This document shows positions 6,691 to 14,864 of a DNA stretch of 64,000 nt, one piece after another. The stretch's first letter is position 1, and each line of letters begins with the position of its first letter. Source of the DNA: a beta proteobacterium AAP65 (GTDB lineage Bacteria > Pseudomonadota > Gammaproteobacteria > Burkholderiales > Burkholderiaceae_C); assembly GCA_001295865.1 (NCBI GenBank), contig LJHW01000004.1, forward strand, positions 124,001 through 188,000, in the 5' to 3' direction. The translations under genes and the position numbers were made by a program. The notes beneath the pieces were generated by a model. That model had not been told where the DNA came from, searched no databases, and saw only the letters and a program-made list of their open reading frames with translations.

Positions 6691-8430
6691 TCAGACGCCG
6701 GCAATGCCGGGGTTGCCGGCCATGCCCACCAGCTTGGGTGTGTTGATGCGGCGCGCCTTGACGCGGCCGCCCTGGCTCTTCAGCCAGGTCTCCACCAGTT
6801 CCCACACCGGGCGCACGCCAGGCGCGGTCTTCGCCTCTTCGGCCACGGGCGCCCAGCCGGCCACCTTGTAGGTCTTGCCGGCCTCGATGGCCCGTCCCTT
6901 CAGGCGCATGTCGCTGATGCGGCTGCCCATCTTCTCGCCCGGCGTCATCGTGTAGGTGAGGCCGCCCACACGCACCATGTCGCCGCCCTGCTGGTAGTAG
7001 GGGTCCGGGTTGAAGAGGTTGTCGGCCACGTCTTCCAGGATGGTCTTGATCATCTCGCCGCGCATCTCGGTGAGCGTGGCGTAGGGGTAGGTGATGGCCA
7101 CCTGGTCCATCATCAGCTCGCGCGTGATGGTGTCGCCCGGCAAGAGGCTGGTGCCCCAGCGGAAGCCCGGGCTGAAGGCGATGTCGGCGCCCTGCACGTC
7201 GATCAGCGCGTCGCACAGCAGCTGGTCCCAGCTGCCGTTGAAGTTGCCGCGGCGGTAGAGCAGGCCGTCGGTGACGGCAAGCTTCTCATTCAGCTTGTCG
7301 AGGTAGGGTGCGCGGATCTTGGTGATCAGCGCGTCCATCTCCGCGTCGGCCTTGAGCTGGTTGGCGAACACCGGCAGCAGGCGGTAGCGGAAGTCGGCCA
7401 CCTTGCCGTCCTTGACGTCGAAATCCATCACGCCGAGGAACTTGCTGTTGCTGCCCGCGTTGGTGACGAGCGTGGTGCCGCCGGCGTTTTTCACCGGCAT
7501 GGCCATGGGCACGCCGTCGTGCGTGTGGCCGCCGAAGATGGCGTCGATGCCGCGCACGCGGCTGGCCATCTTCAGGTCGACGTCCATGCCGTTGTGCGAG
7601 ATCACCACCACCACCTGCGCACCCTTACCGCGCGCCTCGTCGACCATGGCCTGCATGTTCTCGTCCTGGATGCCGAAGGCCCAGTCGGCCACCATGTAGC
7701 GCGGGTTGGCGATGGGCGTGTACGGGAAGGCCTGGCCGATGATGGCCACGGGCACGCCGTTGATGGGGCGGATGACGTAGGGCTTGAAGACCGGATCACC
7801 GAAGTCGTTGGTCTTGACGTTCTGGGCCACGAAATCAAGCTTGCCCGCGAAGTCTTTTTCGACGATCTCCTTCACGCGCTCCATGCCGTAGGTGAACTCC
7901 CAGTGGCCGGTCATCACGTCCACGCCCAGCAGCTTGCAGGCGTCGACCATGTCCTGCGCGTTCGTCCACAGGCTGGTGGCGCTGCCCTGCCAGGTGTCGC
8001 CACCGTCGAGCAGCAGCGCGCCCGGGCGGCTGGCCTTGAGCATCTTCACCAGCGTGGCCAGGTGCGCAAAGCCGCCCACCTGGCCGTAGCGCCGCGCGGC
8101 CTTTTCGAAATCGAGAAAGGTGTAGGCATGGGCCGTGGGCGTGCCCGGCCGCACGCCGGCTTTCTTCAGCAGGTGCTCACCCACCAGGTGCGGCAGTTGC
8201 CCCTGCATGCCACCCACGCCCAGGTTCACGCTGGGCTCGCGGAAGTAGATGGGCTTGAGCTGCGCGTGGCAGTCGGTCATGTGCAGCAGCGACACGTTGC
8301 CGAAGGGCGCGATGTCGTACAGGCCCTTCTGCGCCGTGGCGGCATCGGCTTCGGCGTGGCGGCCCAGGGCCATGCCGGCGGCGGAAGCGGCGGTCAGCAC
8401 CTGGAGAAAGTCGCGCTTGGAAAGATTCAT
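6691..8430 (-). CDS. soxB: SoxB, thiosulfohydrolase of the Sox multienzyme system
   Basis: A 579-residue exported metallohydrolase of the 5'-nucleotidase/calcineurin-like family that hydrolyses sulfate from SoxY-bound cysteine-S-sulfonate. The N-terminus has a Tat-like signal (SKRDFLQVLTAASAAGMALG). Metal-binding motifs are in order: HMTDCH (Asp53, His55), GGDTWQGS, GHWEFTYG (the SoxB version of GNHEFD), ISHNGMD and GGHTHDGVP. Length matches known SoxB proteins of about 560-580 residues. It is separated from soxX by a terminator-like hairpin and has a motif shared with the small cytochrome gene directly upstream. No clear Shine-Dalgarno is seen before the ATG, which is unusual in this cluster. 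Confidence 0.97.
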   Translation of the reverse strand: MNLSKRDFLQVLTAASAAGMALGRHAEADAATAQKGLYDIAPFGNVSLLHMTDCHAQLKPIYFREPSVNLGVGGMQGQLPHLVGEHLLKKAGVRPGTPTAHAYTFLDFEKAARRYGQVGGFAHLATLVKMLKASRPGALLLDGGDTWQGSATSLWTNAQDMVDACKLLGVDVMTGHWEFTYGMERVKEIVEKDFAGKLDFVAQNVKTNDFGDPVFKPYVIRPINGVPVAIIGQAFPYTPIANPRYMVADWAFGIQDENMQAMVDEARGKGAQVVVVISHNGMDVDLKMASRVRGIDAIFGGHTHDGVPMAMPVKNAGGTTLVTNAGSNSKFLGVMDFDVKDGKVADFRYRLLPVFANQLKADAEMDALITKIRAPYLDKLNEKLAVTDGLLYRRGNFNGSWDQLLCDALIDVQGADIAFSPGFRWGTSLLPGDTITRELMMDQVAITYPYATLTEMRGEMIKTILEDVADNLFNPDPYYQQGGDMVRVGGLTYTMTPGEKMGSRISDMRLKGRAIEAGKTYKVAGWAPVAEEAKTAPGVRPVWELVETWLKSQGGRVKARRINTPKLVGMAGNPGIAGV

Positions 8431-8436
8431 GATTCA

Positions 8437-8453
8437 GCAATCATTGATATGAA
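8437..8453. promoter_or_regulatory. Candidate operator motif immediately upstream of soxB
   Basis: AGCAATCATTGATATGA lies 7-23 bases before the soxB start codon, where a ribosome-binding site would be expected. It differs at only three positions from the motif at 694-710. The palindromic core ATCATTGAT suggests a protein-binding site, and with the terminator upstream it implies separate control of soxB. Confidence 0.35.
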
Positions 8454-8460
8454 GGCGCCG

Positions 8461-8496
8461 AAAAAGCCCGCAGGGGCCGGGGCTCGTGCGGGCTTT
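8461..8496 (-). terminator. Rho-independent terminator/attenuator between soxX and soxB
   Basis: Read on the minus strand, a ten-base stem (AAAGCCCGCA pairing with TGCGGGCTTT) closes around a GC-rich loop and runs into a TTTTT tract. It lies 27 bases after the soxX stop and ahead of soxB, so it should end or attenuate the soxCDYZAX transcript. Confidence 0.7.
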
Positions 8497-8522
8497 CGGG
8501 TGGCGGTGCAGGTGGAACCGGC

Positions 8523-9167
8523 TTACTGGTTCACCGGCGACTTGGGGTCGAGCAGCAGGGCCATCACATCGCGGATCTGCTGTTCGTTCAGCAGCTTGGC
8601 GTGGCCGAAACGCGGCATGTTGGAACAAGCCGAGTAGGCCTTGCTGTTCCACAGCTTGCCCCAGGTGTACTGGATGATGGGCGCCGAGACGGGGTCGGTG
8701 ATGTCCTTCACGCCGCGAATCTTGCCGTAGTTCCAGAGGCTGGGACCGATGGTGCCGTAGCTGATTTCTTTCTTGTCGAGCTGGTGGCAGTTGTAGCACT
8801 GCGCCCCGTTGTTCTTGGGGTCGGCACTGCGGTCCGTCCAGGTCATGCCGCGGCCGTTCTGTGCCAGCTTTTCGCCACTGCGCCAATCACCGATGTACCA
8901 GCCCCCGGTGGGCCACTGGATGCCGGCGTAGGCCTCGGCCTCCACCTGCTTGGCCACGGCCTCGGTGGGCGCCACATCCGACGAGCAGGCGCTCTGCCCC
9001 AGGTCTTGTTTGATGCGGTCGACTTTGGCGATGCCCTGGTCGCGGAAACCCGCTTTCATCATGGCCGCCATCTGGCTGTCGAGTTCGGCCGGGCTGGGCT
9101 TGCTGGCGCAGCCGGCCAACAGCACGGCGGTGGCACCCAGGGCGGTGAGGAGGATTTGCTTCTTCAT
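8523..9167 (-). CDS. soxX: SoxX, monohaem cytochrome subunit of the SoxXA complex
   Basis: A 214-residue c-type cytochrome. The haem site CYNCH is at about residues 124-128 and a probable distal methionine is in CSNMPRFGH, both typical of SoxX. SoxXA oxidatively joins thiosulfate to the SoxY carrier cysteine, and SoxX relays electrons onward. The N-terminus (TALGATAVLLAGCASKP) fits a lipobox with Cys20, so this copy may be a membrane-anchored lipoprotein. It lies downstream of soxA with a short gap and is followed by a terminator-like hairpin before soxB. Confidence 0.93.
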   Translation of the reverse strand: MKKQILLTALGATAVLLAGCASKPSPAELDSQMAAMMKAGFRDQGIAKVDRIKQDLGQSACSSDVAPTEAVAKQVEAEAYAGIQWPTGGWYIGDWRSGEKLAQNGRGMTWTDRSADPKNNGAQCYNCHQLDKKEISYGTIGPSLWNYGKIRGVKDITDPVSAPIIQYTWGKLWNSKAYSACSNMPRFGHAKLLNEQQIRDVMALLLDPKSPVNQ

Positions 9168-9195
9168 GTGCAGCAGCCTTGGAGGTAACAGCAGT

Positions 9196-9999
9196 TCAGC
9201 GCTTGATGGCGGGCGCGATGGACTCGGCGCCCTTGGCGTTGACGCCCATGTAGACCCCCAGCGCCACGGTCACGTCGGACGCAAAACCGGGGTAAGGGAA
9301 ACGCTGCTGCCGATAGCAGTCGTTCAGGCGCAGCTGCATGCTCCACATCTGCCCGTTGCTGACGCGGTAAGCGGGCCAGGCTGCAAAGCCGATGCCGTCA
9401 CCCGGGTTCTTGGTCAGGTTGGGCAGGTCTTGCAGGCGGATGCGCTGGCCATCCACACCGTGGCAGCTGGCACAGGAAAAGTCCATGGGCCCGCCGCGGA
9501 AGAAGAAGGCGCGCTTGCCGAGTTCGTAGAAGCGCTGCTCCTCGGTGTGACCCTGCGGCAGTGCGAACTTCATGCCGCGCGACGAAGCGGCGATCCAGGT
9601 GGCCAACGCGGTGATGTTGGCCATTTCGCCGCGGCCGAACGCCGTCTTCATCAGCTCGTCGGCATTGAAGCCCTGCAGCGTGGCCATGCAGGTGACCAGA
9701 CGCGATTCGACGTCTTGCACCTTCTGCGTGTCCTCGAAGTAGCGCGGCAACTGCACCCAGGCACCTTTCACGACGCCAGGGCCCAGGCCCAGATCGCACT
9801 TCTCCAGGGACACCTTCTTGGGCCCCCGCGGGGTTTTCCAGAGGTCCTCACCCTTGGCCTCGAAAAGATCGGCCGGGTTGCCGTCTTCCAGCATCTTGCG
9901 GTACTCGGCGATGCCGTCGGCGGCTGTCTTCTGCGCCAGCGCAGCGCCAGCGCCCAAGGCCAGCGCCAAGCCGGTGGCGGTGAGGGTGAGGAACTTCAT
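9196..9999 (-). CDS. soxA: SoxA, catalytic haem subunit of the SoxXA complex
   Basis: A 267-residue protein with signal peptide (LALALGAGAALAQ). One haem site is seen (CASCH, residues 176-180), and Cys228 in LNDCYRQQRFPYPG is the haem-ligating catalytic cysteine that becomes persulfidated. The N-terminal domain lacks the second CXXCH; instead Cys68 and Cys104 remain, as in monohaem SoxA proteins where they form a disulfide. Start ATG 9999 is the one giving the signal peptide; the frame is open further upstream. It lies 26 bases after soxZ. SoxXA attaches thiosulfate to SoxY. Confidence 0.95.
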   Translation of the reverse strand: MKFLTLTATGLALALGAGAALAQKTAADGIAEYRKMLEDGNPADLFEAKGEDLWKTPRGPKKVSLEKCDLGLGPGVVKGAWVQLPRYFEDTQKVQDVESRLVTCMATLQGFNADELMKTAFGRGEMANITALATWIAASSRGMKFALPQGHTEEQRFYELGKRAFFFRGGPMDFSCASCHGVDGQRIRLQDLPNLTKNPGDGIGFAAWPAYRVSNGQMWSMQLRLNDCYRQQRFPYPGFASDVTVALGVYMGVNAKGAESIAPAIKR

Positions 10000-10024
10000 G
10001 GGAGCGTCGCTTTCTCGGGGAGGG

Positions 10025-10336
10025 TCAGGAAACCGTGGCCTCGTCGGTACGCGTGTCGCCCTTGTTGTCCTTCCAGGTGACGGCGATCTTGTCGCCGGCC
10101 TTCGCGCCCTTGACGACGAACTGGAGGAAAGGGTTCTTCGAGACCGAAGGGCCCCACTCGGCGGTGAGCACGGGCTTGCCATTGTGGCGGGCGGTGATCT
10201 CCTGGATGAACCAGGCCGGGATGACTTTGCCGGCGGAATCCTTGCGCTGGCCGGTTTCCATCTCGTGGCTCATCAGGACGCGGACGGTGGTCTTGTCGCC
10301 GGCGGCTTGGGCGCGAATGCGCATCGGGTCTGCCAT
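10025..10336 (-). CDS. soxZ: SoxZ, sulfur-carrier complex subunit
   Basis: A 103-residue immunoglobulin-like protein without a signal peptide of its own. SoxZ is known to be exported with the Tat-targeted SoxY. Characteristic segments are RVLMSHEMETGQRKD, HNGKPVLTAEWGPSVSKNP and GDKIAVTWKDNKGDTRTD. With SoxY it forms the periplasmic carrier that holds sulfur intermediates. It follows soxY by 57 bases in the same transcription unit and has the family's usual length. Confidence 0.96.
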   Translation of the reverse strand: MADPMRIRAQAAGDKTTVRVLMSHEMETGQRKDSAGKVIPAWFIQEITARHNGKPVLTAEWGPSVSKNPFLQFVVKGAKAGDKIAVTWKDNKGDTRTDEATVS

Positions 10337-10393
10337 GGTGTGTCTCCTTGATTGCGGTGTTCAGAAAAAGCGATGCTGGAACAGACGGGGGCC

Positions 10394-10852
10394 TCAGCCG
10401 CCGCAGCCGCCCAGCGTGACCTTCACTTCCTTCTGTGCGAACAGCACGCGGTTGTCGTTCATCAGAGCCACGGCCATGACGTTGGACGACTGGCCCATCT
10501 TCACGCGCGTGGTGAACGCGGCTTCGACCGCATCGCTCACATCGAAAGACGCCGAGAGCACGCTCGGGTTCTTCTCGACCAGCAGCATCAGCTTCTTCAC
10601 GCCAGCCAGCGTGGTGGAGACACCCACCGGCACCACCGCACCGTTCTCGGCGATGTCGGGGCCGGTGACGACCACGTCCTTGCTTTCAACCGGGGCGCTG
10701 CCGCCCATGGCCTTGGCCAGTTCGGCCATGGTCTTGATCTCGAAGGCGTTGGCGTTCCAGGCCGCCAGGGCGTGAGACGGCAAGAGGCCGGCGCCGGCCA
10801 TCAGGGCGGCGACCTGACCCGAACGGGCGAGGACGGTACGGCGGTTGGGCAT
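10394..10852 (-). CDS. soxY: SoxY, sulfur-carrier protein with GGCGG swinging arm
   Basis: A 152-residue protein with a Tat signal (NRRTVLARSGQVAALMAGAGLLPSHALA). It ends in the carrier motif GGCGG, where Cys150 bears the sulfur intermediates during thiosulfate oxidation. The central region is the Ig-like domain that binds SoxZ. It is located between soxD (80 bases upstream) and soxZ. The complete C-terminal motif indicates a functional carrier. Confidence 0.97.
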   Translation of the reverse strand: MPNRRTVLARSGQVAALMAGAGLLPSHALAAWNANAFEIKTMAELAKAMGGSAPVESKDVVVTGPDIAENGAVVPVGVSTTLAGVKKLMLLVEKNPSVLSASFDVSDAVEAAFTTRVKMGQSSNVMAVALMNDNRVLFAQKEVKVTLGGCGG

Positions 10853-10932
10853 GTGGAGCTCCTTAATCAGCGTAGGGTAATAAACAGGGGCTGGTCGTCC
10901 AACCGGGCGAACCCCAAGGGAGAGTCAATCGG

Positions 10933-12063
10933 CTACTTCTTTGCACCCGTGGCCAGCCACACGGCCAGCGTCTTGGCGTCATTTTCCGGCAGGCTCTGCG
11001 GCGGCATCGGTATAGGGCCCCACACACCCTGACCACCAGCGCGGATCTTGCCGAGCAGGTAGGCCTCGGCATCGGCGCGGCTGGCGTACTTGGCTGCGAT
11101 CTCCTTGAAGCCCGGCCCGACGATCTTGTTCTCCACGCCGTGGCAAGCGGTGCAGGTGTGCTTGGTGGCCAGCGCCAGCGCTGCAGCGCCCGGGTTGGCG
11201 GCCGCAGGCTTGGGCGCTGCCGCCGCGGCCGTGGTGGCCGCGGCCACCGCCGCTGCCGCGCTGGTGGGCGCCGGCTTGGTGGTGTCGGCACCCCGCTGCG
11301 GGCCCACCGGACGCTGCTGCTCGGCCAGGTTGCCGTGGTTGTTGCGCGCGAAGTCGGGCAGGAAAGACGCCACCTTGGGCTCGGCGGCGCAGTTGTTCAT
11401 GCAGGCCACCGGGCGCACATCGGGCTTGCCGCCGTTGCCCAAGCTCTTGCCGGGCCACAGGCCGTGCTCGGTCTGCATGCCGTTGCGGTTGGGCAGGCGG
11501 GCCTGGGCTTCGGCAATGTTGGCATCGCTGAGCACGAAGCTGTCGGGCAGCACACCGCCCATGTTCAGCAGGTAAGCCGTGACGGCATACACCTCCTCCA
11601 CGCTCAGCGATTTCGGCGCGTTCCAAGGCATAGCGCGGTTGATGTAGTCCCACAGCGTGGAGATGCTGGAGACCTTCATCAGCGTGGTGCGGCCCGGAAA
11701 ACTCGGGTCGAGCAAACGGGCAACACGGCCGGTCTTGATGTCGTCGGCCGTGGTGCCGCCCACCAGCGGCGAAAACACCTCGTTGCTCTCGCCGAAGATG
11801 CCGTGGCACGAGGCGCACTTGCCTTCCCACACGTCCATGCCCTTGGCCACCGAGCCCGAGCCCTTGGGCAGGCCCTTGAAATCAGGGCGCACGTCGATGT
11901 CCCAGGCGGCCACTTCGCGCGGGGTGGCCGTACGGCCCACGCCCGGGTAGGACTGGGCCGCGGCTTCGGCGCCCATGAAGAGCGCCAGGGTGGCGGCGGC
12001 GGTGGCCATCAGCGTGTTCATGCGGCGCCCCATCGCAGACCGGTTTTCACGAGAGCTGGACAT
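10933..12063 (-). CDS. soxD: SoxD, dihaem cytochrome subunit of sulfane dehydrogenase SoxCD
   Basis: A 376-residue dihaem cytochrome c: signal peptide near residues 15-36, haem 1 CASCH at 83-87 and haem 2 CTACH at 304-308. The domains are joined by an Ala/Pro-rich linker ([18 protein letters not shown]). It accepts electrons from the molybdenum subunit SoxC as carrier-bound sulfane is oxidised. ATG 12063 is supported by GAGGTGAAG just upstream and overlaps the soxC stop by 17 bases, suggesting translational coupling. The C-terminal domain is a close paralogue of the small cytochrome at 336-650. Confidence 0.94.
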   Translation of the reverse strand: MSSSRENRSAMGRRMNTLMATAAATLALFMGAEAAAQSYPGVGRTATPREVAAWDIDVRPDFKGLPKGSGSVAKGMDVWEGKCASCHGIFGESNEVFSPLVGGTTADDIKTGRVARLLDPSFPGRTTLMKVSSISTLWDYINRAMPWNAPKSLSVEEVYAVTAYLLNMGGVLPDSFVLSDANIAEAQARLPNRNGMQTEHGLWPGKSLGNGGKPDVRPVACMNNCAAEPKVASFLPDFARNNHGNLAEQQRPVGPQRGADTTKPAPTSAAAAVAAATTAAAAAPKPAAANPGAAALALATKHTCTACHGVENKIVGPGFKEIAAKYASRADAEAYLLGKIRAGGQGVWGPIPMPPQSLPENDAKTLAVWLATGAKK

Positions 12064-13423
12064 TCTTCACCTCGCCGCTTTCCTGCACGAGCCAGCTCTG
12101 GATCGCGTTGTTGTGATAGATCGAACGTGAACCGCGCACCGCGCGCAGTTCGCGGTAGTTGGGCTGCACGTGGCCGGTTTCGTCCATGGCGCGGCTCATC
12201 ACGATGGCGGGCTTGCCGTCCCAGGCCCAATCGAGCGAAAAACGCGTGAGGCACTTGTCCATCACGGGGCCCTGCAGGCGCGCGCTCTTCCAGTTGCGGC
12301 CGCCATCCACCGATACATCGACCCGCTTGACCTTGCCGCGCCCGCTCCAGGCCAGACCGCTGATCTGGTAGAAGCCGCGGTCGAGCAGCACCTGGCCGCC
12401 CGAGGGCGTGGTGATCACGCTCTTGATCTCCTGCGTGCTGGTGTACTGGCGGTGGCGGCCGTCGGGCATGAGGTCGATGTAGTGCATCACCTCGTCCTTG
12501 GCGCCATAGGGTTTGTCGCCCACCTCGATGCGGCGCAGGTACTTCACCCAGCTCACGCCCTGCACACCCGGCACCACCAGGCGCAGCGGGTAGCCGTTCT
12601 CGGGGCGCAGCATCTCGCCGTTCTGGCCGTAGGCCACGAAGACCTCACCGCTTTCCACCAGTTCCATGGGGATGGTGCGCGTCATGCTGCTGCCATCGGC
12701 CCCCTCGGCCAGCACGAAGCGGCCGCGTTTGTAGTCGACACCGGCCATGTCGAACAGCACTTTCAAGGGCACGCCCGTGAACTCGCTGCAGCTGATCATG
12801 CCGTGGGTGTACTGGCAGGTGGGCACGGCCACGTTGCCCCATTCCATGCCGGTGTTGGCGCCGCACTCAATGAAGTGGAAACGGCTCACCGAAGGCAGGC
12901 GCATCAGTTCGTCAACGGTGAAGACCATCGGCCGCTTGAGCATCTTCTCGTCGCTGCCGTTGAGCATCAGGCGGTGTTTGCTCGGGTCGATGTCCCACCA
13001 GCCCTGGTGGTGGCGCTCGAAGTGCAGGCCACTCGGCGTGACGATGCCGAACAGGCTTTGCAGCGGCGCGAAGCTCACGCTGGCCTGCGTGGTTTGCGTG
13101 AGGCCGGGGCTCTGGCGGCGCTGCACGTTGGCTTCGTATTGCGAGGGCTTGCCGTAGCCGTCGGTGACCACCGGCTGGCCCAGGCCCTTGGTGTGGGCAG
13201 GCATCTCCAGGATGTTCGGGTCACCGCCCGATGCGGGCACCGGGTTGGCCTGCGACAGCGCTGCCGGGGCCGCGGCACCCGCCACCGCCGCGGCAAAGGC
13301 GCTGCGCACGAAATCGCGGCGGCCGGCCTTGCCTTCGCGGAAGACGGCACGCACGCCATCAGGATCGATGAAGCTCTCAGGGGCCTTGAGCAGGCGCCCG
13401 GATCGGTGGTCCTGGAAGTTCAC
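12047..13423 (-). CDS. soxC: SoxC, molybdenum-cofactor subunit of sulfane dehydrogenase
   Basis: A sulfite-oxidase-family molybdoprotein of about 458 residues. The molybdenum-ligand cysteine is in HFIECGANTGMEW, followed by VPTCQYTHGMISCSEFTG; the C-terminal half is the Ig-like dimerisation domain. A Tat motif (GRRDFVRSAFAAAVAG) lies about 30 residues from the start. The start is uncertain: GTG 13423 (AAGGAA eight bases upstream) is used, but GTG/TTG codons up to 13489 are in frame. With SoxD it oxidises SoxY-bound sulfane to sulfone level, allowing full conversion of thiosulfate to sulfate. It is the first gene of the minus-strand sox run. Confidence 0.95.
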   Translation of the reverse strand: MNFQDHRSGRLLKAPESFIDPDGVRAVFREGKAGRRDFVRSAFAAAVAGAAAPAALSQANPVPASGGDPNILEMPAHTKGLGQPVVTDGYGKPSQYEANVQRRQSPGLTQTTQASVSFAPLQSLFGIVTPSGLHFERHHQGWWDIDPSKHRLMLNGSDEKMLKRPMVFTVDELMRLPSVSRFHFIECGANTGMEWGNVAVPTCQYTHGMISCSEFTGVPLKVLFDMAGVDYKRGRFVLAEGADGSSMTRTIPMELVESGEVFVAYGQNGEMLRPENGYPLRLVVPGVQGVSWVKYLRRIEVGDKPYGAKDEVMHYIDLMPDGRHRQYTSTQEIKSVITTPSGGQVLLDRGFYQISGLAWSGRGKVKRVDVSVDGGRNWKSARLQGPVMDKCLTRFSLDWAWDGKPAIVMSRAMDETGHVQPNYRELRAVRGSRSIYHNNAIQSWLVQESGEVKNVQLS

Positions 13424-13713
13424 GGCGGCGGTTCCTTGCACGGGGAAAGTGGGGCCCGCAGTAGGGGCCGGTGGCGCCGGCACAGCCAACGCCTTAAATC
13501 TAAATATGCAGCTGAACGGATATTATGAGTCATCGCCCCGCTCAGAACTAGGGCTTACCCGCAGCCCAAGCGGCCTCTGCCTGCCCCGCGGGGCCCAGTC
13601 TGGGGCACAAACCTGCCGGCAGCGCCGCCTGCGCCGCTTGATTTACAAAGCGCCCGGCCGATACTGCCAACAAGCGCTGCAGGCCAGGCTCGGCGGCAGG
13701 CGCAGACCCTCTC
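13424..13713. other. Divergent intergenic region between soxC and the histidine kinase gene
   Basis: About 290 bases (220 if soxC starts at its furthest upstream codon) with an AT-rich island at 13494-13530. Within it AATAT and ATATT form an inverted repeat with 12 bases between (13503-13524). This is the only place for the main sox promoter and a good place for an operator. No gene is evident; the rest is GC-rich without clear structure. Confidence 0.5.
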
Positions 13714-14859
13714 ATGCAAAACGATCTGAAAGCACTGGAACAGCGCTGGGGCATGGCCCTGCAAAGCGCCTCTTTCGGCGTCTGGGACCTCGACCCCATC
13801 GCGCACCAGGTGCACTACTCGCCCGAGTGGAAGAAGATGCTCGGCTACCCCCACGACGACGCCCCTGACAGCACCAGCGTCTGGCGCTCGCGCGTGCACC
13901 CCGACGACCTGGAGCCCATGAAGGCCGCGCTCGACGCGCACCTGCAAGGCCAAACCCCGGCCTACAGCGCCGAGTTCAGGCTGCGCACGGCCGCCGGCGC
14001 CTACCGCTGGATGCTTTCGCGCGGACGCGTGGTGCAACGAGACGAGGCCGGGCGCGCCCTGCGCGTGGTGGGCACGCTCACCGACCTGACCGACCGCCGC
14101 GAGCTGGAAGCCCTGCGCGCCGAACACGAACGCACCATGGCCACGCAGAAGGCGAAAGACGAGTTCCTTTCGCGCATGAGCCACGAACTGCGCACGCCGC
14201 TGAACGCCGTGCTGGGTTTTGCCCAGCTGCTGCGCGGCCAGCTGGGCCAGGCCGACCTGGCGACCCAGCGCCGCCAGCTCGTGCACATCGAACAGGCGGG
14301 CTGGCAGTTGTTGTCGATGGTCAACGACGTGCTCGACCTCACCCGCGCCGAAACCGGCCAGCTCGGCCTGCAACTGCAAGCCGTGCCGCTGGCGCCGGCC
14401 TGGGCTGAAGCCTGCTGCGCCCAAGCCGCCTTGGCAGACGAACGTGGCCTGGCCGTGCACACCGCCGAGCTGCCAGCCGGCGCACAGGTATGGGCCGATG
14501 CCGAGCGCCTGCAGCAGGTGCTGGGCCAGCTGCTGCACAACGCGCTGAAACACAACCGCAACGGCGGCAGCGTGCACCTGAGTGCCAGCTTGGAGGCCGG
14601 CTCACCCCCGCGCTGGCGGCTGCGCCTGCAAGACACCGGCCCGGGCATACCGGCCGCGCAGATGCCGCACCTGTTCGAGCCCTTCAACCGCCTGGGCCGC
14701 GCCACGAACCGCAGCGCGGGTGGCGCTTCGCCCGAAGGCGTCGGCCTGGGCCTGGCGCTCAGCCGCTGGCTGGTGCAGCAGATGGGCGGCGAGATCGAGC
14801 TGGCCAGCGTCGAAGGCCAGGGCACCACGGTGCAATTGCTGCTGCCCGCAGCGCCCTGA
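13714..14859 (+). CDS. Soluble PAS-domain sensor histidine kinase
   Basis: A 381-residue kinase without membrane segments. A PAS/PAC domain of the PAS_3 type occupies about 10-130 (WDLDPIAHQVHYSPEWKKML...). The HisKA domain has phospho-acceptor His157 in SRMSHELRTPLNAV, and the HATPase domain has N-box LLHNALKHN, DTGPGIP and GVGLGLAL. No receiver domain or response regulator is next to it, so it is an orphan. It is divergent from soxC across a shared regulatory region. A role in sensing a cytoplasmic signal is certain only at the family level; any link to sulfur oxidation is positional. Confidence 0.9.
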   Translation: MQNDLKALEQRWGMALQSASFGVWDLDPIAHQVHYSPEWKKMLGYPHDDAPDSTSVWRSRVHPDDLEPMKAALDAHLQGQTPAYSAEFRLRTAAGAYRWMLSRGRVVQRDEAGRALRVVGTLTDLTDRRELEALRAEHERTMATQKAKDEFLSRMSHELRTPLNAVLGFAQLLRGQLGQADLATQRRQLVHIEQAGWQLLSMVNDVLDLTRAETGQLGLQLQAVPLAPAWAEACCAQAALADERGLAVHTAELPAGAQVWADAERLQQVLGQLLHNALKHNRNGGSVHLSASLEAGSPPRWRLRLQDTGPGIPAAQMPHLFEPFNRLGRATNRSAGGASPEGVGLGLALSRWLVQQMGGEIELASVEGQGTTVQLLLPAAP

Positions 14860-14864
14860 CTGGG

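Noticed and set aside
9700-9800. Second haem site in SoxA
   Set aside because: The N-terminal domain has single cysteines at 68 and 104 without CXXCH, so only one haem is called.
12170-13528. Plus-strand open frame opposite soxC
   Set aside because: Antisense shadow of soxC; composition typical of GC-rich non-coding frames.
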